In this document: positions 7,447 to 15,287 of the stretch, piece by piece
Layout: each line of letters opens with the position of its first letter
Position numbering within the stretch: position 1 is the stretch's first letter
Assembly: GCA_030412945.1 (NCBI GenBank)
Contig: JAUHJS010000005.1
Span: forward strand, 62,001-126,000
Length of the DNA stretch: 64,000 bases
Reading direction: 5' to 3'
Origin: Shiella aurantiaca
GTDB lineage: Bacteria; Bacteroidota; Bacteroidia; Cytophagales; Cyclobacteriaceae
Made by a program: the position numbers and the translations under genes
Notes under the pieces: generated by a model
What the model was told of the DNA's origin: nothing
Databases searched by the model: none
Seen by the model: only the letters and a program-made list of their open reading frames with translations

Positions 7447-9246
7447 TCAGGCGCTTACGGAGCCGTCTACCTCTTCGGTATTCAGCTGCTTTTCGTATAG
7501 TTCGCGGTAGATGCCGTTGCGCTCCATCAGCTGTTCGTGGGTACCCGATTCTACCAATTGGCCACCATCGAGCACGATGATTTTATCGGCCAGCTTGGCG
7601 GAAGACACGCGGTGCGAAATGATAACACTAGTGCGCTCCTTCATGATGCGCTTGAGGGCGTTCAAGATCGTGTTTTCCGTTTTGGTATCTACGGCACTGA
7701 GGCAATCGTCCAGAATAAGGATTTTCGGGTTGCGCACAATGGCCCGGGCAATGGAAACCCGCTGTTTTTGTCCGCCCGAAAGGGTAATACCCCGTTCGCC
7801 CAGACGCGTTTCAAAACCCTGCGGGAAAGCCATAATATTATCGTACACATCGGCTTCGCGAGCCGCTTGCAGCACCTCTTCCTTGGCGATTTCTTTGGAG
7901 CCGAAAGCGATATTATTGCGGATGGTGTCTGAGAAAAGAAACACATCCTGAGGCACATAGCCCGTTTGCCCGCGCAGGCTGGAGAGGCTGTATTCTTTGA
8001 TGTCGATGCCATCGATGCTAATGCTGCCTTGGCTGGTATCGTACAAGCGGCACATCAGGTTGGCAATGGTGCTTTTGCCACTTCCGGTGGTGCCGATGAT
8101 GGCCAAGCTTTGGCCGGGCTCTACCTCAAAACTGATGTTTTCCAAAGCCTTAATGCCCGAATCGGGGTATACAAAGCTTACATTATTGAAATGAATGGAG
8201 CCATTGATGGATTTCTCCAGGTTTTTGGTGGAAACGATATCGGTATGGGTTTCCAGAAATTCGTTGATGCGTTTTTGTGAAGCCGCGGCTCGTTGCACAA
8301 TGCTGGTTACCCAGCCTACGGAGGTAACAGGCCAGGTGAGCATGTTCATGTAAATGATAAACTCGGCAATAATACCCGTAGTGATGGCGCCTTTGGCCAC
8401 TTCCAGTCCGCCAACATATACGGTAAGGATTACGCTCAAGCCAATAAGCCCCATAATGAGGGGCATAAAGAGGGCATTGACCATATTGAGGCTGAGGGAT
8501 TTGTCGCGGTAGTTATTGCTTTCGCCTTCAAAATTTCGTGCCGATTCGTCTTCACGCACAAAAGATTTCAGCACACGGATGCCGGAAAAAGCTTCTTGCA
8601 CGCTAGTGGAAAGTCCTGAAAGGCTCTTTTGAATTTCCTCCGACTTCTGGTTGATGATGTTGTTGACATAGTAAATACTCAGCGAAAGCAAAGGAAGCGG
8701 TAGCAAGGAGTATATCGAAAGCGTGGGATTGATGATAAACATGATGGGAATCACCATGATAAACAAGCTCATCAGGTTGATGGCATACATAATGGCGGGG
8801 CCTATGTACATGCGCACGCGGCTCACGTCTTCGGAGATGCGAGCCATCAAATCTCCTGTATTGTTTTTTCGATAAAAGCTGAGCGGCAGAGTTTGGTAGT
8901 GTTCGTAGATTTCGTTTTTCAGATCGAACTCTATCAGGCGCGACATCACAATAATGGTTTGGCGCATCAGGAAGAGAAAAACCCCACGCAAAATGGCCAT
9001 AATCAAGATAATGCCTCCGTACAGGAAAATACCCGTTGCGAAAAAACCATAGAAATCTTCTTGCAACTGCGTACCACTAAACAAATGGTACATCTGGATA
9101 TTCTCCCGAACCAAATCGAAAGAATAGCGCACCACCTGAGCCGGAAGAATGGCAAACACGTTGGAGATGATGATAAAAATAGTGCCCAGCAGTAAATGGT
9201 ATTTGTACTTGCCGAGGTATTTATTCAGGTAACTGAGGTATTTCAT
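7447..9246 (-). CDS. ABC exporter half-transporter, degenerate-site subunit
   Basis: 599 residues: six-helix exporter domain (about 15-315) followed by an ATPase domain. Walker A is GTTGSGKST (385-393) and the signature is canonical LSGGQ (489-493), but Walker B reads ILILDDCLS, so the catalytic glutamate is replaced by Asp514. In heterodimeric exporters such as TM287/288 exactly this subunit type (Asp for Glu, canonical signature) pairs with a subunit that has Glu and a deviant signature, which is what the gene at 4285-6048 encodes. The pair is normally in tandem; here they converge with about 1.4 kb between them. Substrate unknown. Confidence 0.92.
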   Translation of the reverse strand: MKYLSYLNKYLGKYKYHLLLGTIFIIISNVFAILPAQVVRYSFDLVRENIQMYHLFSGTQLQEDFYGFFATGIFLYGGIILIMAILRGVFLFLMRQTIIVMSRLIEFDLKNEIYEHYQTLPLSFYRKNNTGDLMARISEDVSRVRMYIGPAIMYAINLMSLFIMVIPIMFIINPTLSIYSLLPLPLLSLSIYYVNNIINQKSEEIQKSLSGLSTSVQEAFSGIRVLKSFVREDESARNFEGESNNYRDKSLSLNMVNALFMPLIMGLIGLSVILTVYVGGLEVAKGAITTGIIAEFIIYMNMLTWPVTSVGWVTSIVQRAAASQKRINEFLETHTDIVSTKNLEKSINGSIHFNNVSFVYPDSGIKALENISFEVEPGQSLAIIGTTGSGKSTIANLMCRLYDTSQGSISIDGIDIKEYSLSSLRGQTGYVPQDVFLFSDTIRNNIAFGSKEIAKEEVLQAAREADVYDNIMAFPQGFETRLGERGITLSGGQKQRVSIARAIVRNPKILILDDCLSAVDTKTENTILNALKRIMKERTSVIISHRVSSAKLADKIIVLDGGQLVESGTHEQLMERNGIYRELYEKQLNTEEVDGSVSA

Positions 9247-9308
9247 GCCTAGGAATCAGATGGAGGGCGCTTAGTCTGCGCCATAACGGTGTTACAACGA
9301 TAATTGTA

Positions 9309-9316
9309 CAAAGGTA
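9309..9316 (-). promoter_or_regulatory. -7 element for the minus-strand ABC gene
   Basis: Reads TACCTTTG on the minus strand, a full match to the Bacteroidetes TAnnTTTG element, about 60 bases upstream of the ABC start. No good -33 TTTG/TTG is visible at the expected distance, so this is moderate evidence only. Confidence 0.45.
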
Positions 9317-9538
9317 GTTTTCTTGAATCGAAAATTTAAGGAATTAATTTTTATACAAGCGGAAGGCACTTTGGCGACTATGGCAACATGCCTGATTTGG
9401 CAAAGAAAATTTCGTTAACATTGGCATAACACAAAGGCTATTCGGCTATTTGGTGACCGAGCGAACGAAAACGTTTGCAAGCCACTTAAGGCGCTATTTA
9501 TCATAGGCTTGCCATGTCAGTTTATTCGGCAAAATGGA

Positions 9539-9570
9539 TTGTTTAAATCCTAAAATTATCCCTACTTTTG
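9539..9570 (+). promoter_or_regulatory. Promoter of leucine dehydrogenase gene
   Basis: TTG at 9539-9541, 21 bases, then TACTTTTG at 9563-9570. This fits the Bacteroidetes consensus (-33 TTG/TTTG, about 17-23 bases, -7 TAnnTTTG). Transcription would start near 9576, leaving a leader of about 60 bases that contains the hairpin at 9572-9600. Confidence 0.65.
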
Positions 9571-9571
9571 C

Positions 9572-9600
9572 CCTGCTTTCCCTAATTATTCAAAAGCAGG
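9572..9600 (+). promoter_or_regulatory. Inverted repeat in dehydrogenase leader
   Basis: CCTGCTTT (9572-9579) and AAAGCAGG (9593-9600) are perfect 8-base complements separated by 13 bases. The repeat starts directly after the -7 element and spans the predicted transcription start, so it could be an operator for a dimeric regulator or a 5' leader hairpin. It has no U-tract, so it is not a terminator. Confidence 0.5.
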
Positions 9601-9634
9601 AATGCACCGTTTTTTTACTTTAACACACAAGTAA

Positions 9635-10738
9635 ATGATTGAATCAAACGTGCTAGAACAAGTGGAACAATTTTCAATTTTTGGCGAAGTGTCCAAGTTG
9701 GGCCACGAGCAAGTAGTATTTTGCCACGATGAGCCTACCGGCCTCAAAGCAATTATTGCGATACACAACACCGTATTGGGCCCTGCCTTGGGCGGTACCC
9801 GTATGTGGAACTACGCTTCGGACCAAGAGGCTTTGGTAGATGTTCTTCGTTTATCAAGAGGCATGACTTTCAAGGCGGCTATCTCCGGCCTTAATTTGGG
9901 CGGTGGAAAAGCTGTCATCATTGGTGATGCCAAAAAAATGAAATCAGAAGCTTTTATGAGACGTTTCGGACGTTTTGTGGAAAGCTTGGGCGGTCGTTAT
10001 ATCACCGCTGAGGATGTGAACACCAAAACCCGCGATATGGAATATATTGCGATGGAAACCAATCACGTAACCGGATTGCCTGAGTCTATGGGTGGTGGTG
10101 GAGATCCTTCTCCCGTTACTGCTTATGGTACCTACGTAGGGATGAAAGCAGCCGTGAAAAAAGTTTACGGAAGCGACAGCCTAGCCGGAAAGAAAATTTC
10201 GGTACAGGGTGTAGGCCAAGTAGGTGGCTACCTAGTGAAACACTTGGTGGAAGAAGGCGCTACGGTATACATTACCGATATCTCTGAAGACCGCTTGAAA
10301 TATATCTCTCAAGAATACAAAGCTCACGTGGTAGGTCAGGATGAAATCTATGACCTAGATGTAGACATCTACGCGCCATGTGCCTTGGGTGCTACCTTGA
10401 ACACCAACACCATCAATCGCCTGAAGTGTAAAGTGGTGGCGGGTGCTGCCAACAACCAATTGGCCGATGAGGTGAAACACGGAAACATGCTGATTGAGAA
10501 AGGCATCACTTTGGCGCCTGATTTCTTGATCAATGCTGGTGGTTTGATCAATGTATATGCCGAATTTTTGGGCGGATACAAAGCCGAATTGGCCTATCAG
10601 CAAGCCGAGAAAATCTACGATACCTGCCTTACCATTTTAAATAATGCCGAAGTGCAGCATATCACCACACAAGAAGCCGCTATGCAAATGGCCTTGAAGC
10701 GTATCGAGGACATGGGCAAAGTGAAACTTGCGTACTAA
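9635..10738 (+). CDS. Leucine/valine-type amino acid dehydrogenase
   Basis: 367 residues, the size of octameric leucine dehydrogenase. It reversibly deaminates branched-chain amino acids with NAD+. The substrate carboxylate-binding Lys80 (MTFKAA) and catalytic Lys92 (LNLGGGK) are both present, as is the dinucleotide-binding GVGQVG (192-197). The short length and the GGGGDPSP segment separate it from hexameric glutamate dehydrogenase. It has its own promoter and is followed by a terminator-like hairpin. Leu is the favoured substrate by family; Val or Phe cannot be excluded. Confidence 0.93.
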   Translation: MIESNVLEQVEQFSIFGEVSKLGHEQVVFCHDEPTGLKAIIAIHNTVLGPALGGTRMWNYASDQEALVDVLRLSRGMTFKAAISGLNLGGGKAVIIGDAKKMKSEAFMRRFGRFVESLGGRYITAEDVNTKTRDMEYIAMETNHVTGLPESMGGGGDPSPVTAYGTYVGMKAAVKKVYGSDSLAGKKISVQGVGQVGGYLVKHLVEEGATVYITDISEDRLKYISQEYKAHVVGQDEIYDLDVDIYAPCALGATLNTNTINRLKCKVVAGAANNQLADEVKHGNMLIEKGITLAPDFLINAGGLINVYAEFLGGYKAELAYQQAEKIYDTCLTILNNAEVQHITTQEAAMQMALKRIEDMGKVKLAY

Positions 10739-10757
10739 TCAATAGAAACATTCATCC

Positions 10758-10781
10758 AGAAGGAGTCGCATGGCTCCTTCT
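10758..10781 (+). terminator. Hairpin between dehydrogenase and nusB
   Basis: AGAAGGAG (10758-10765) and CTCCTTCT (10774-10781) form a perfect 8-bp stem with an 8-nt loop, 20 bases after the dehydrogenase stop. The downstream sequence has only a weak T-rich tract, so termination may be partial. Confidence 0.5.
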
Positions 10782-10798
10782 ATACGTTCTTTATCTAC

Positions 10799-11968
10799 AT
10801 GCTCAACAGAAGAATACTCAGAAGCAAGGCCGTGCAGGCCATTTATGCCTTCAACCAGTGTCGTGAGGCTAATTATGAATTAGCCAAGCAAAATATTGCC
10901 GATGCTTTCCTCCCCGACCTCAATTCCATGGAGGTGCAAGACCGGGCCGAACTCAAGAAAAAATCCAAAGAGGCGATTGCCCTTTTTGAAAAACAGTTTG
11001 CCGGAAAACCCATCACCGAAACCAACGAAGAACTCCTCAAAGTAGTGAAAGGCGCTTTCAGCTATTATGAGAATCTGGTGAAAAAAGATTTCGTATTTTT
11101 CAAGAAACACATCATCAGTGAAACCGAGCAAATCTTCGATTGGTACCTAATGACTCTCTTTGCTTTGGTAAAACTGGCCGAGATAGAAGAAACCGAAAGT
11201 ACTAAAAGCGGCAAGGAAAGCCTTTTCGGCTATGCCGAATCCTCTGCCCGCTTGCTGAAAGACAATAAAATCATCCAACTTATTAAAGATAGTCAGGCTA
11301 TTGCCATGGAAATGCTTAAGCGCTCCATCCATTGGGATAAGCCCGACCAAGAGCTGATGCTCAAAAAGCTCCTTCGCGATGTGCTGCGCAAAGATGAGGT
11401 GGTGCTGCAATACATGACCCTCACCGAGCCGAGCTTAGAGCAAGAAGCCGAATTGGCCGCGCATATCTGTAAGAACATCTTGCTAAAGCATGAACTTACC
11501 GTAGGCTATTTTGAAGAAAACGATAGCCGCTGGGACGAAAACCGCGCCACCATCAAGAGTTTGGTGAACAAAACCATCAAAGATGTAAAAGAAAACGGTG
11601 CCTTGCACCTGATGGAGCTTTCGCCCAATTGGGAGGAAGACAAGAAGTTTTTCTTACAACTCTTCACCTCCACCATCGAGAACGATAGCCAATACGAAAA
11701 AATCATTGGGGAAAGGGCCAAAAACTGGGACAGCGACCGTATCGCCCTTACCGATATGGCCATTCTGAAAGCCGCGCTGGACGAGATGATTAACTTCCCC
11801 GGCATTCCGGTGAAAGTAACCATCAACGAGTACATCGACATTTCCAAGCAGCTTAGTACGCCCAAGAGTAAGCAGTTTATCAACGGCTTGCTCGATAAAG
11901 CCTCTGCCGACCTGATTAAAGACGGCACCATTAAGAAAAGTGGCCGCGGCTTGATTGACAACAAATAA
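10799..11968 (+). CDS. nusB: Transcription antitermination factor NusB (long Bacteroidetes form)
   Basis: 389 residues, against about 140 in E. coli and about 300 in most Bacteroidetes. The start MLNRRILRSKAVQAIYAFNQ is the NusB N-terminal helix, and the conserved C-terminal part (ALTDMAILKAALDEMINFPGIPVKVTINEYIDISKQLSTPKSKQFINGLLD, split here as a description of residues about 315-370) is the classical NusB helical core. Between them lies an extra helical, charged segment of about 170 residues. NusB with NusE/S10 binds boxA and supports rRNA antitermination. Likely single gene with a terminator after it. Confidence 0.9.
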   Translation: MLNRRILRSKAVQAIYAFNQCREANYELAKQNIADAFLPDLNSMEVQDRAELKKKSKEAIALFEKQFAGKPITETNEELLKVVKGAFSYYENLVKKDFVFFKKHIISETEQIFDWYLMTLFALVKLAEIEETESTKSGKESLFGYAESSARLLKDNKIIQLIKDSQAIAMEMLKRSIHWDKPDQELMLKKLLRDVLRKDEVVLQYMTLTEPSLEQEAELAAHICKNILLKHELTVGYFEENDSRWDENRATIKSLVNKTIKDVKENGALHLMELSPNWEEDKKFFLQLFTSTIENDSQYEKIIGERAKNWDSDRIALTDMAILKAALDEMINFPGIPVKVTINEYIDISKQLSTPKSKQFINGLLDKASADLIKDGTIKKSGRGLIDNK

Positions 11969-11980
11969 GCTTTTACCAAA

Positions 11981-12012
11981 GTGCATGGAGTACATTCATG
12001 CACCTTTTTTAT
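11981..12012 (+). terminator. Rho-independent terminator after nusB
   Basis: GTGCATG (11981-11987) and CATGCAC (11997-12003) form a perfect stem around a 9-base loop, followed by a T-rich run. It sits 12 bases after the nusB stop and just before the HutD/Ves gene. Confidence 0.6.
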
Positions 12013-12021
12013 TTTTACCCG

Positions 12022-12606
12022 ATGCATTTCCAACACTTTCCGGCTTCTCATTTTAGTCCGAGTACCTGGGCGGGTGGCCGCACCACGCAGCTGTTTATCT
12101 ATCCACCAGAAGCGGAATACAAGCTGCGTAATTTTCAATTCCGCCTTAGCACGGCCACGGTAGAAGTCGAAAAATCAGATTTCACCCCGCTGCCGGGCGT
12201 ATCGCGTGAGCTTCTATTATTAGAAGGATGCATACGCATCATACATGAGGGAAAATACACCAAAGTGCTCAGCCCTTTGGATACGGATAGTTTTCAGGGC
12301 GATTGGAAAACCTGTTCCGAAGGAAAATGCACCGATTTTAACCAGATGATGCAAGGCAATACACAAGGAAGCCTAGCGGGGCACGATGTGCAAAAAAGCA
12401 CTTCTTTTCACTACCATCCTTCCCCCAATACCAACTGGCTTTTCCTTTATCTGTATCGGGGAAAAATCAGCTTAGCAATAGAGGCAAACCATCTTGAGTT
12501 GAACGCAGGCGATGTAGTGGTAATTCAGGAACACAAGCTTGCCTTCCTCTCCCTCACTGCGCATGAAGACAGCCGAGTGGTTTTTGCCGAGGTAGAAACC
12601 GCCTAA
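12022..12606 (+). CDS. HutD/Ves family cupin protein
   Basis: 194 residues from ATG 12022; the alternative start at 11998 falls inside the terminator of nusB and adds eight non-conserved residues. Family features are the early WAGGRTTQLFIYPPEA block, RLSTATVEVEKSDFTPLPGVSRELLLLEG, and a second cupin-like half near the C-terminus with HLELNAGDVVVIQE. HutD/Ves proteins are bicupin-fold proteins linked to histidine utilisation or cold response, with no established enzymatic activity. No hut genes are adjacent. Single gene, flanked by terminator and a promoter for the next gene. Confidence 0.8.
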   Translation: MHFQHFPASHFSPSTWAGGRTTQLFIYPPEAEYKLRNFQFRLSTATVEVEKSDFTPLPGVSRELLLLEGCIRIIHEGKYTKVLSPLDTDSFQGDWKTCSEGKCTDFNQMMQGNTQGSLAGHDVQKSTSFHYHPSPNTNWLFLYLYRGKISLAIEANHLELNAGDVVVIQEHKLAFLSLTAHEDSRVVFAEVETA

Positions 12607-12664
12607 TACACCCAATTTCCTTAGCATTCTTCCTCCGCTGAATCATCCCTGATTATGTGTGCGG

Positions 12665-12696
12665 TTTGTACTTATGATGGGAATACACTAGTTTTC
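12665..12696 (+). promoter_or_regulatory. Promoter of M28 peptidase gene
   Basis: TTTG at 12665-12668, 20 bases, TAGTTTTC at 12689-12696 (7 of 8 to TAnnTTTG counting free positions). Predicted start near 12702, about 20 bases before the ATG. Confidence 0.5.
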
Positions 12697-12722
12697 TGTT
12701 CATTATTTGAACCCTTAGCACC

Positions 12723-14213
12723 ATGACTAGAAAACTCCTTAGCCTCGCTTTTTTCTTTGCCCTATCGTTTACGCTTTTTGCCCAGTCGGATGAAGAATTG
12801 GTAAAAGCCACCGTTCAGAAAAACACCATCAAAGGGCATATCTACTTTTTGGCCTCTGATGAACTCCGTGGTAGGGAAACAGGCTCAGCGGAGATTGACA
12901 TTGCGGCACGCTACCTATCTACCACCTTGCAGCGATATGGCGTAGCGCCCGTTCCCGGAGCCCGTGAAGGGTATTTTCAGGATGTTCCCTTGGTGCAGGT
13001 GCTAGCGCCCAGCAGCTATTCCTTTAGCTTGGGAAACACAAGCCTAACTTCTGAGCAACTCATTAGGGTAGAAGGTGCGGGCATTCAAGCCAAAGCCGAT
13101 ATTGTGTATGTAGGCCATGGCTCGGAAGAAGACTTTGCCGATAAAAAACTAAAAGGAAAGATCGTGATAGCCCTGGCGGGCACAGAAAGCGCCAGCGACC
13201 TCCGCACCGTTTTTATGGAAAGTGAGAAAAAGGCCGAAAGAGCCAAAAAAGCCGAGGCTTTGGGCTTGGTGGAGCTTCACACCGAATCACCGGAAAACTG
13301 GAGCCAAATCAGTCGCTACCTTCGCGGTAGTTCGTATCAAATCCAAAAGCCGGAAGAAGCTAGCAGCAGTTCTTTCTTCAAACTTTGGGTGAAAGATGAT
13401 AGCAAAACCCTTGCAAAATCCCTCTTGAGCAAGAAACGCCAACTGGCGGACATAGCCATCAGCGAAACGGTTAGGATTCCCGTTCCTTCTAAAAACGTGG
13501 TGGGAATGGTGGAAGGCACTGACCCTGAGTTGAAAAATGAATTTGTGATTTATTCTGCCCATTACGACCACATAGGCGTAGGCAAAGCCAATGCGGAAGG
13601 CGATTCTATTTTCAATGGCGCCCGCGACAATGCCATAGGCGTGGTTACCGTGCTAAGCGTGGCCGAAAGTCTGGCTAAAAACCCTACTAAGCGCTCGGCA
13701 CTTTTCATTTTGTTTACTGCTGAGGAAAAAGGACTTTGGGGTAGCCGCTACTATGCCGAAAATCCTTTGTTGCCTTTGAACCAAATGGTGTACTGTTTCA
13801 ATAGCGACAATGGAGGATACAATGATACCAGCGTAGCCACCATTGTAGGACTGGGGCGCACCACGGCTGAAAAACATATCAAAAAAGCTTCAGAAACCTT
13901 TGGCCTTACCGCCATTGATGACCCAGCCGGAGAACAAGGACTTTTCGACAGAAGTGATAATGTGAACTTTGCCAAGAAAGGGATTCCTGCCCCTACTTTC
14001 AGCCTAGGATTTACCGCCTTCGATGCCGAAATTATGAAATACTACCATCAGCAGGCTGATAATCCGGAATCAGTGGATTATGAGTATTTGGAGAAATTCT
14101 TCAGAGCCTATGTACTCTCCTCTCGCCTAATTGCTAATGACCCTGAAACTCCTTTCTGGGTAGAAGGCGACAAGTATTATCCGGTGGGCGTGGAATTATA
14201 CAAGAACAAGTAA
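12723..14213 (+). CDS. Secreted M28 family zinc aminopeptidase
   Basis: 496 residues with a signal peptide (cleavage near FAQ, residue 21). The zinc site is readable: His280 and Asp282 (HYDHIG), Asp302 (GARDNAIG), the catalytic/ligand pair Glu334-Glu335 (TAEEKGLWGS), Asp362 (NSDNGG) and a C-terminal His near residue 441. A protease-associated-like insert occupies about residues 90-250. It should be an exported di-zinc aminopeptidase that trims peptides in the periplasm or outside. It is a single gene with its own promoter; a second M28 enzyme is encoded at 35307. Confidence 0.9.
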   Translation: MTRKLLSLAFFFALSFTLFAQSDEELVKATVQKNTIKGHIYFLASDELRGRETGSAEIDIAARYLSTTLQRYGVAPVPGAREGYFQDVPLVQVLAPSSYSFSLGNTSLTSEQLIRVEGAGIQAKADIVYVGHGSEEDFADKKLKGKIVIALAGTESASDLRTVFMESEKKAERAKKAEALGLVELHTESPENWSQISRYLRGSSYQIQKPEEASSSSFFKLWVKDDSKTLAKSLLSKKRQLADIAISETVRIPVPSKNVVGMVEGTDPELKNEFVIYSAHYDHIGVGKANAEGDSIFNGARDNAIGVVTVLSVAESLAKNPTKRSALFILFTAEEKGLWGSRYYAENPLLPLNQMVYCFNSDNGGYNDTSVATIVGLGRTTAEKHIKKASETFGLTAIDDPAGEQGLFDRSDNVNFAKKGIPAPTFSLGFTAFDAEIMKYYHQQADNPESVDYEYLEKFFRAYVLSSRLIANDPETPFWVEGDKYYPVGVELYKNK

Positions 14214-14278
14214 GAGTAAGGAGCTTGGGTTTTCGTATGGCTTTTTGTACTTTCCACTAACCAAAACGCTACACCCTT

Positions 14279-15157
14279 ATGGAACAAAGTATAGTAACCG
14301 CGGTATTTCTTCCGCTGGCTCTTGGCATTATAATGCTCGGCATGGGCATGACCCTCACCTTGCACGATTTTAGGCGTGTGTTTCTGTATCCTAAAGCCAT
14401 ACTGATAGGCTTGGGCAATCAGCTGTTGCTGCTTCCTTTGTTGGGTTTTGGCTTGGCGCTGGCTTTTGGTCTAAAGGCCGAATTCGCTGTAGGCCTGATG
14501 CTGCTGGCGCTTTGTCCGGGTGGGGCTACTTCCAATATTATTTCCCACTTGGCCAAAGCCGATTTAGCCTTGTCCATTTCGTTGACAGCCATAAGTAGCA
14601 CCATTACTAATTTCAGTATTCCGATTTTCTTAAATCTGGCTTTGTTCTATTTTATGGGAGGTGAGCAGGCCATACAGCTGCCTATAGCGCAAACCATGTT
14701 GCAGATTTTTGTGGTTACCCTGCTGCCCGTAACCCTAGGTATGTGGATAAAAAGCAGATTTCCCGCTTTCACTGAGCGTTCGCTGAAGGCGGTAAACCTG
14801 ATTTCGGCTGTATTTTTTGTCTTGATTTTGCTCTTGGCCATAGTGAAGGAGCGCGCCAATATTATCCCCTACTTTCAGCAAGCGGGTTTGGCGGCCTTAT
14901 CGCTTAATGCAGGTGCTTTGCTGGCGGGTTATTTTATTGGCAAACTTTGGGGCTTATCGCGCCCACAAAACATGGCGATTTCCATCGAAACAGGCATACA
15001 AAACGGCACATTGGCTATCGCCCTGGCTTTAAGCCCAGCTGTGCTGAACAATACTCAGATGGCTATTCCTCCCGCCATTTATAGCCTTATTATGTTTGTA
15101 ACAGCCGCGGTAGTGGTGGTGCTTTCGCGGAGAAAGGTAGGACGGGAAGCTGAGTGA
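14279..15157 (+). CDS. Bile acid:sodium symporter (BASS) family transporter
   Basis: 292 residues with about nine hydrophobic helices. It begins with a LALGIIMLGMGMTLTLHDF segment and has ALCPGGATSNIISHLAKADLALSI, the crossover motif of the BASS family, plus ETGIQNGTLAIALALS near the C-terminus. These proteins couple sodium entry to uptake of organic anions (bile acids in animals; pyruvate, pantoate and others in bacteria and plastids). The actual substrate is unknown. The gene stands alone, ahead of the IetAS insertion. Confidence 0.9.
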   Translation: MEQSIVTAVFLPLALGIIMLGMGMTLTLHDFRRVFLYPKAILIGLGNQLLLLPLLGFGLALAFGLKAEFAVGLMLLALCPGGATSNIISHLAKADLALSISLTAISSTITNFSIPIFLNLALFYFMGGEQAIQLPIAQTMLQIFVVTLLPVTLGMWIKSRFPAFTERSLKAVNLISAVFFVLILLLAIVKERANIIPYFQQAGLAALSLNAGALLAGYFIGKLWGLSRPQNMAISIETGIQNGTLAIALALSPAVLNNTQMAIPPAIYSLIMFVTAAVVVVLSRRKVGREAE

Positions 15158-15202
15158 GAAGTTTGTAGAGTCTCACTAATTTATTGACGCATAAAAAACT
15201 GA

Positions 15203-15224
15203 GATTTGATTTATAGGTCAAATC
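15203..15224 (+). promoter_or_regulatory. Inverted repeat upstream of IetAS
   Basis: GATTTGA (15203-15209) and TCAAATC (15218-15224) are perfect complements around an 8-base spacer. It sits 46 bases after the symporter stop and 64 bases before the AAA-ATPase start. It could be an operator for the defence genes or a weak end-hairpin for the symporter; there is no U-tract. Confidence 0.4.
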
Positions 15225-15272
15225 AAGAAGTAATATCCCGTTTAACAGGATAATAAGTATTAACAATTAGAG

Positions 15273-15280
15273 TAAATTTG
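15273..15280 (+). promoter_or_regulatory. -7 element of the IetAS operon
   Basis: TAAATTTG, a full match to TAnnTTTG, ends only 7 bases before the ATG at 15288. Transcription from it would start at or a few bases before the start codon, giving a nearly leaderless message. No strong -33 element is seen. Confidence 0.5.
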
Positions 15281-15287
15281 TCTGGAA

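Larger units (their letters stand above)
9247..9634. other. Divergent promoter region between ABC subunit and leucine dehydrogenase
   Basis: 388 bases without a gene. It carries a -7 element for each flanking gene (9309-9316 on the minus strand, 9563-9570 on the plus strand) and a hairpin in the leader of the dehydrogenase. The middle (about 9340-9530) shows nothing I can name. Confidence 0.6.
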
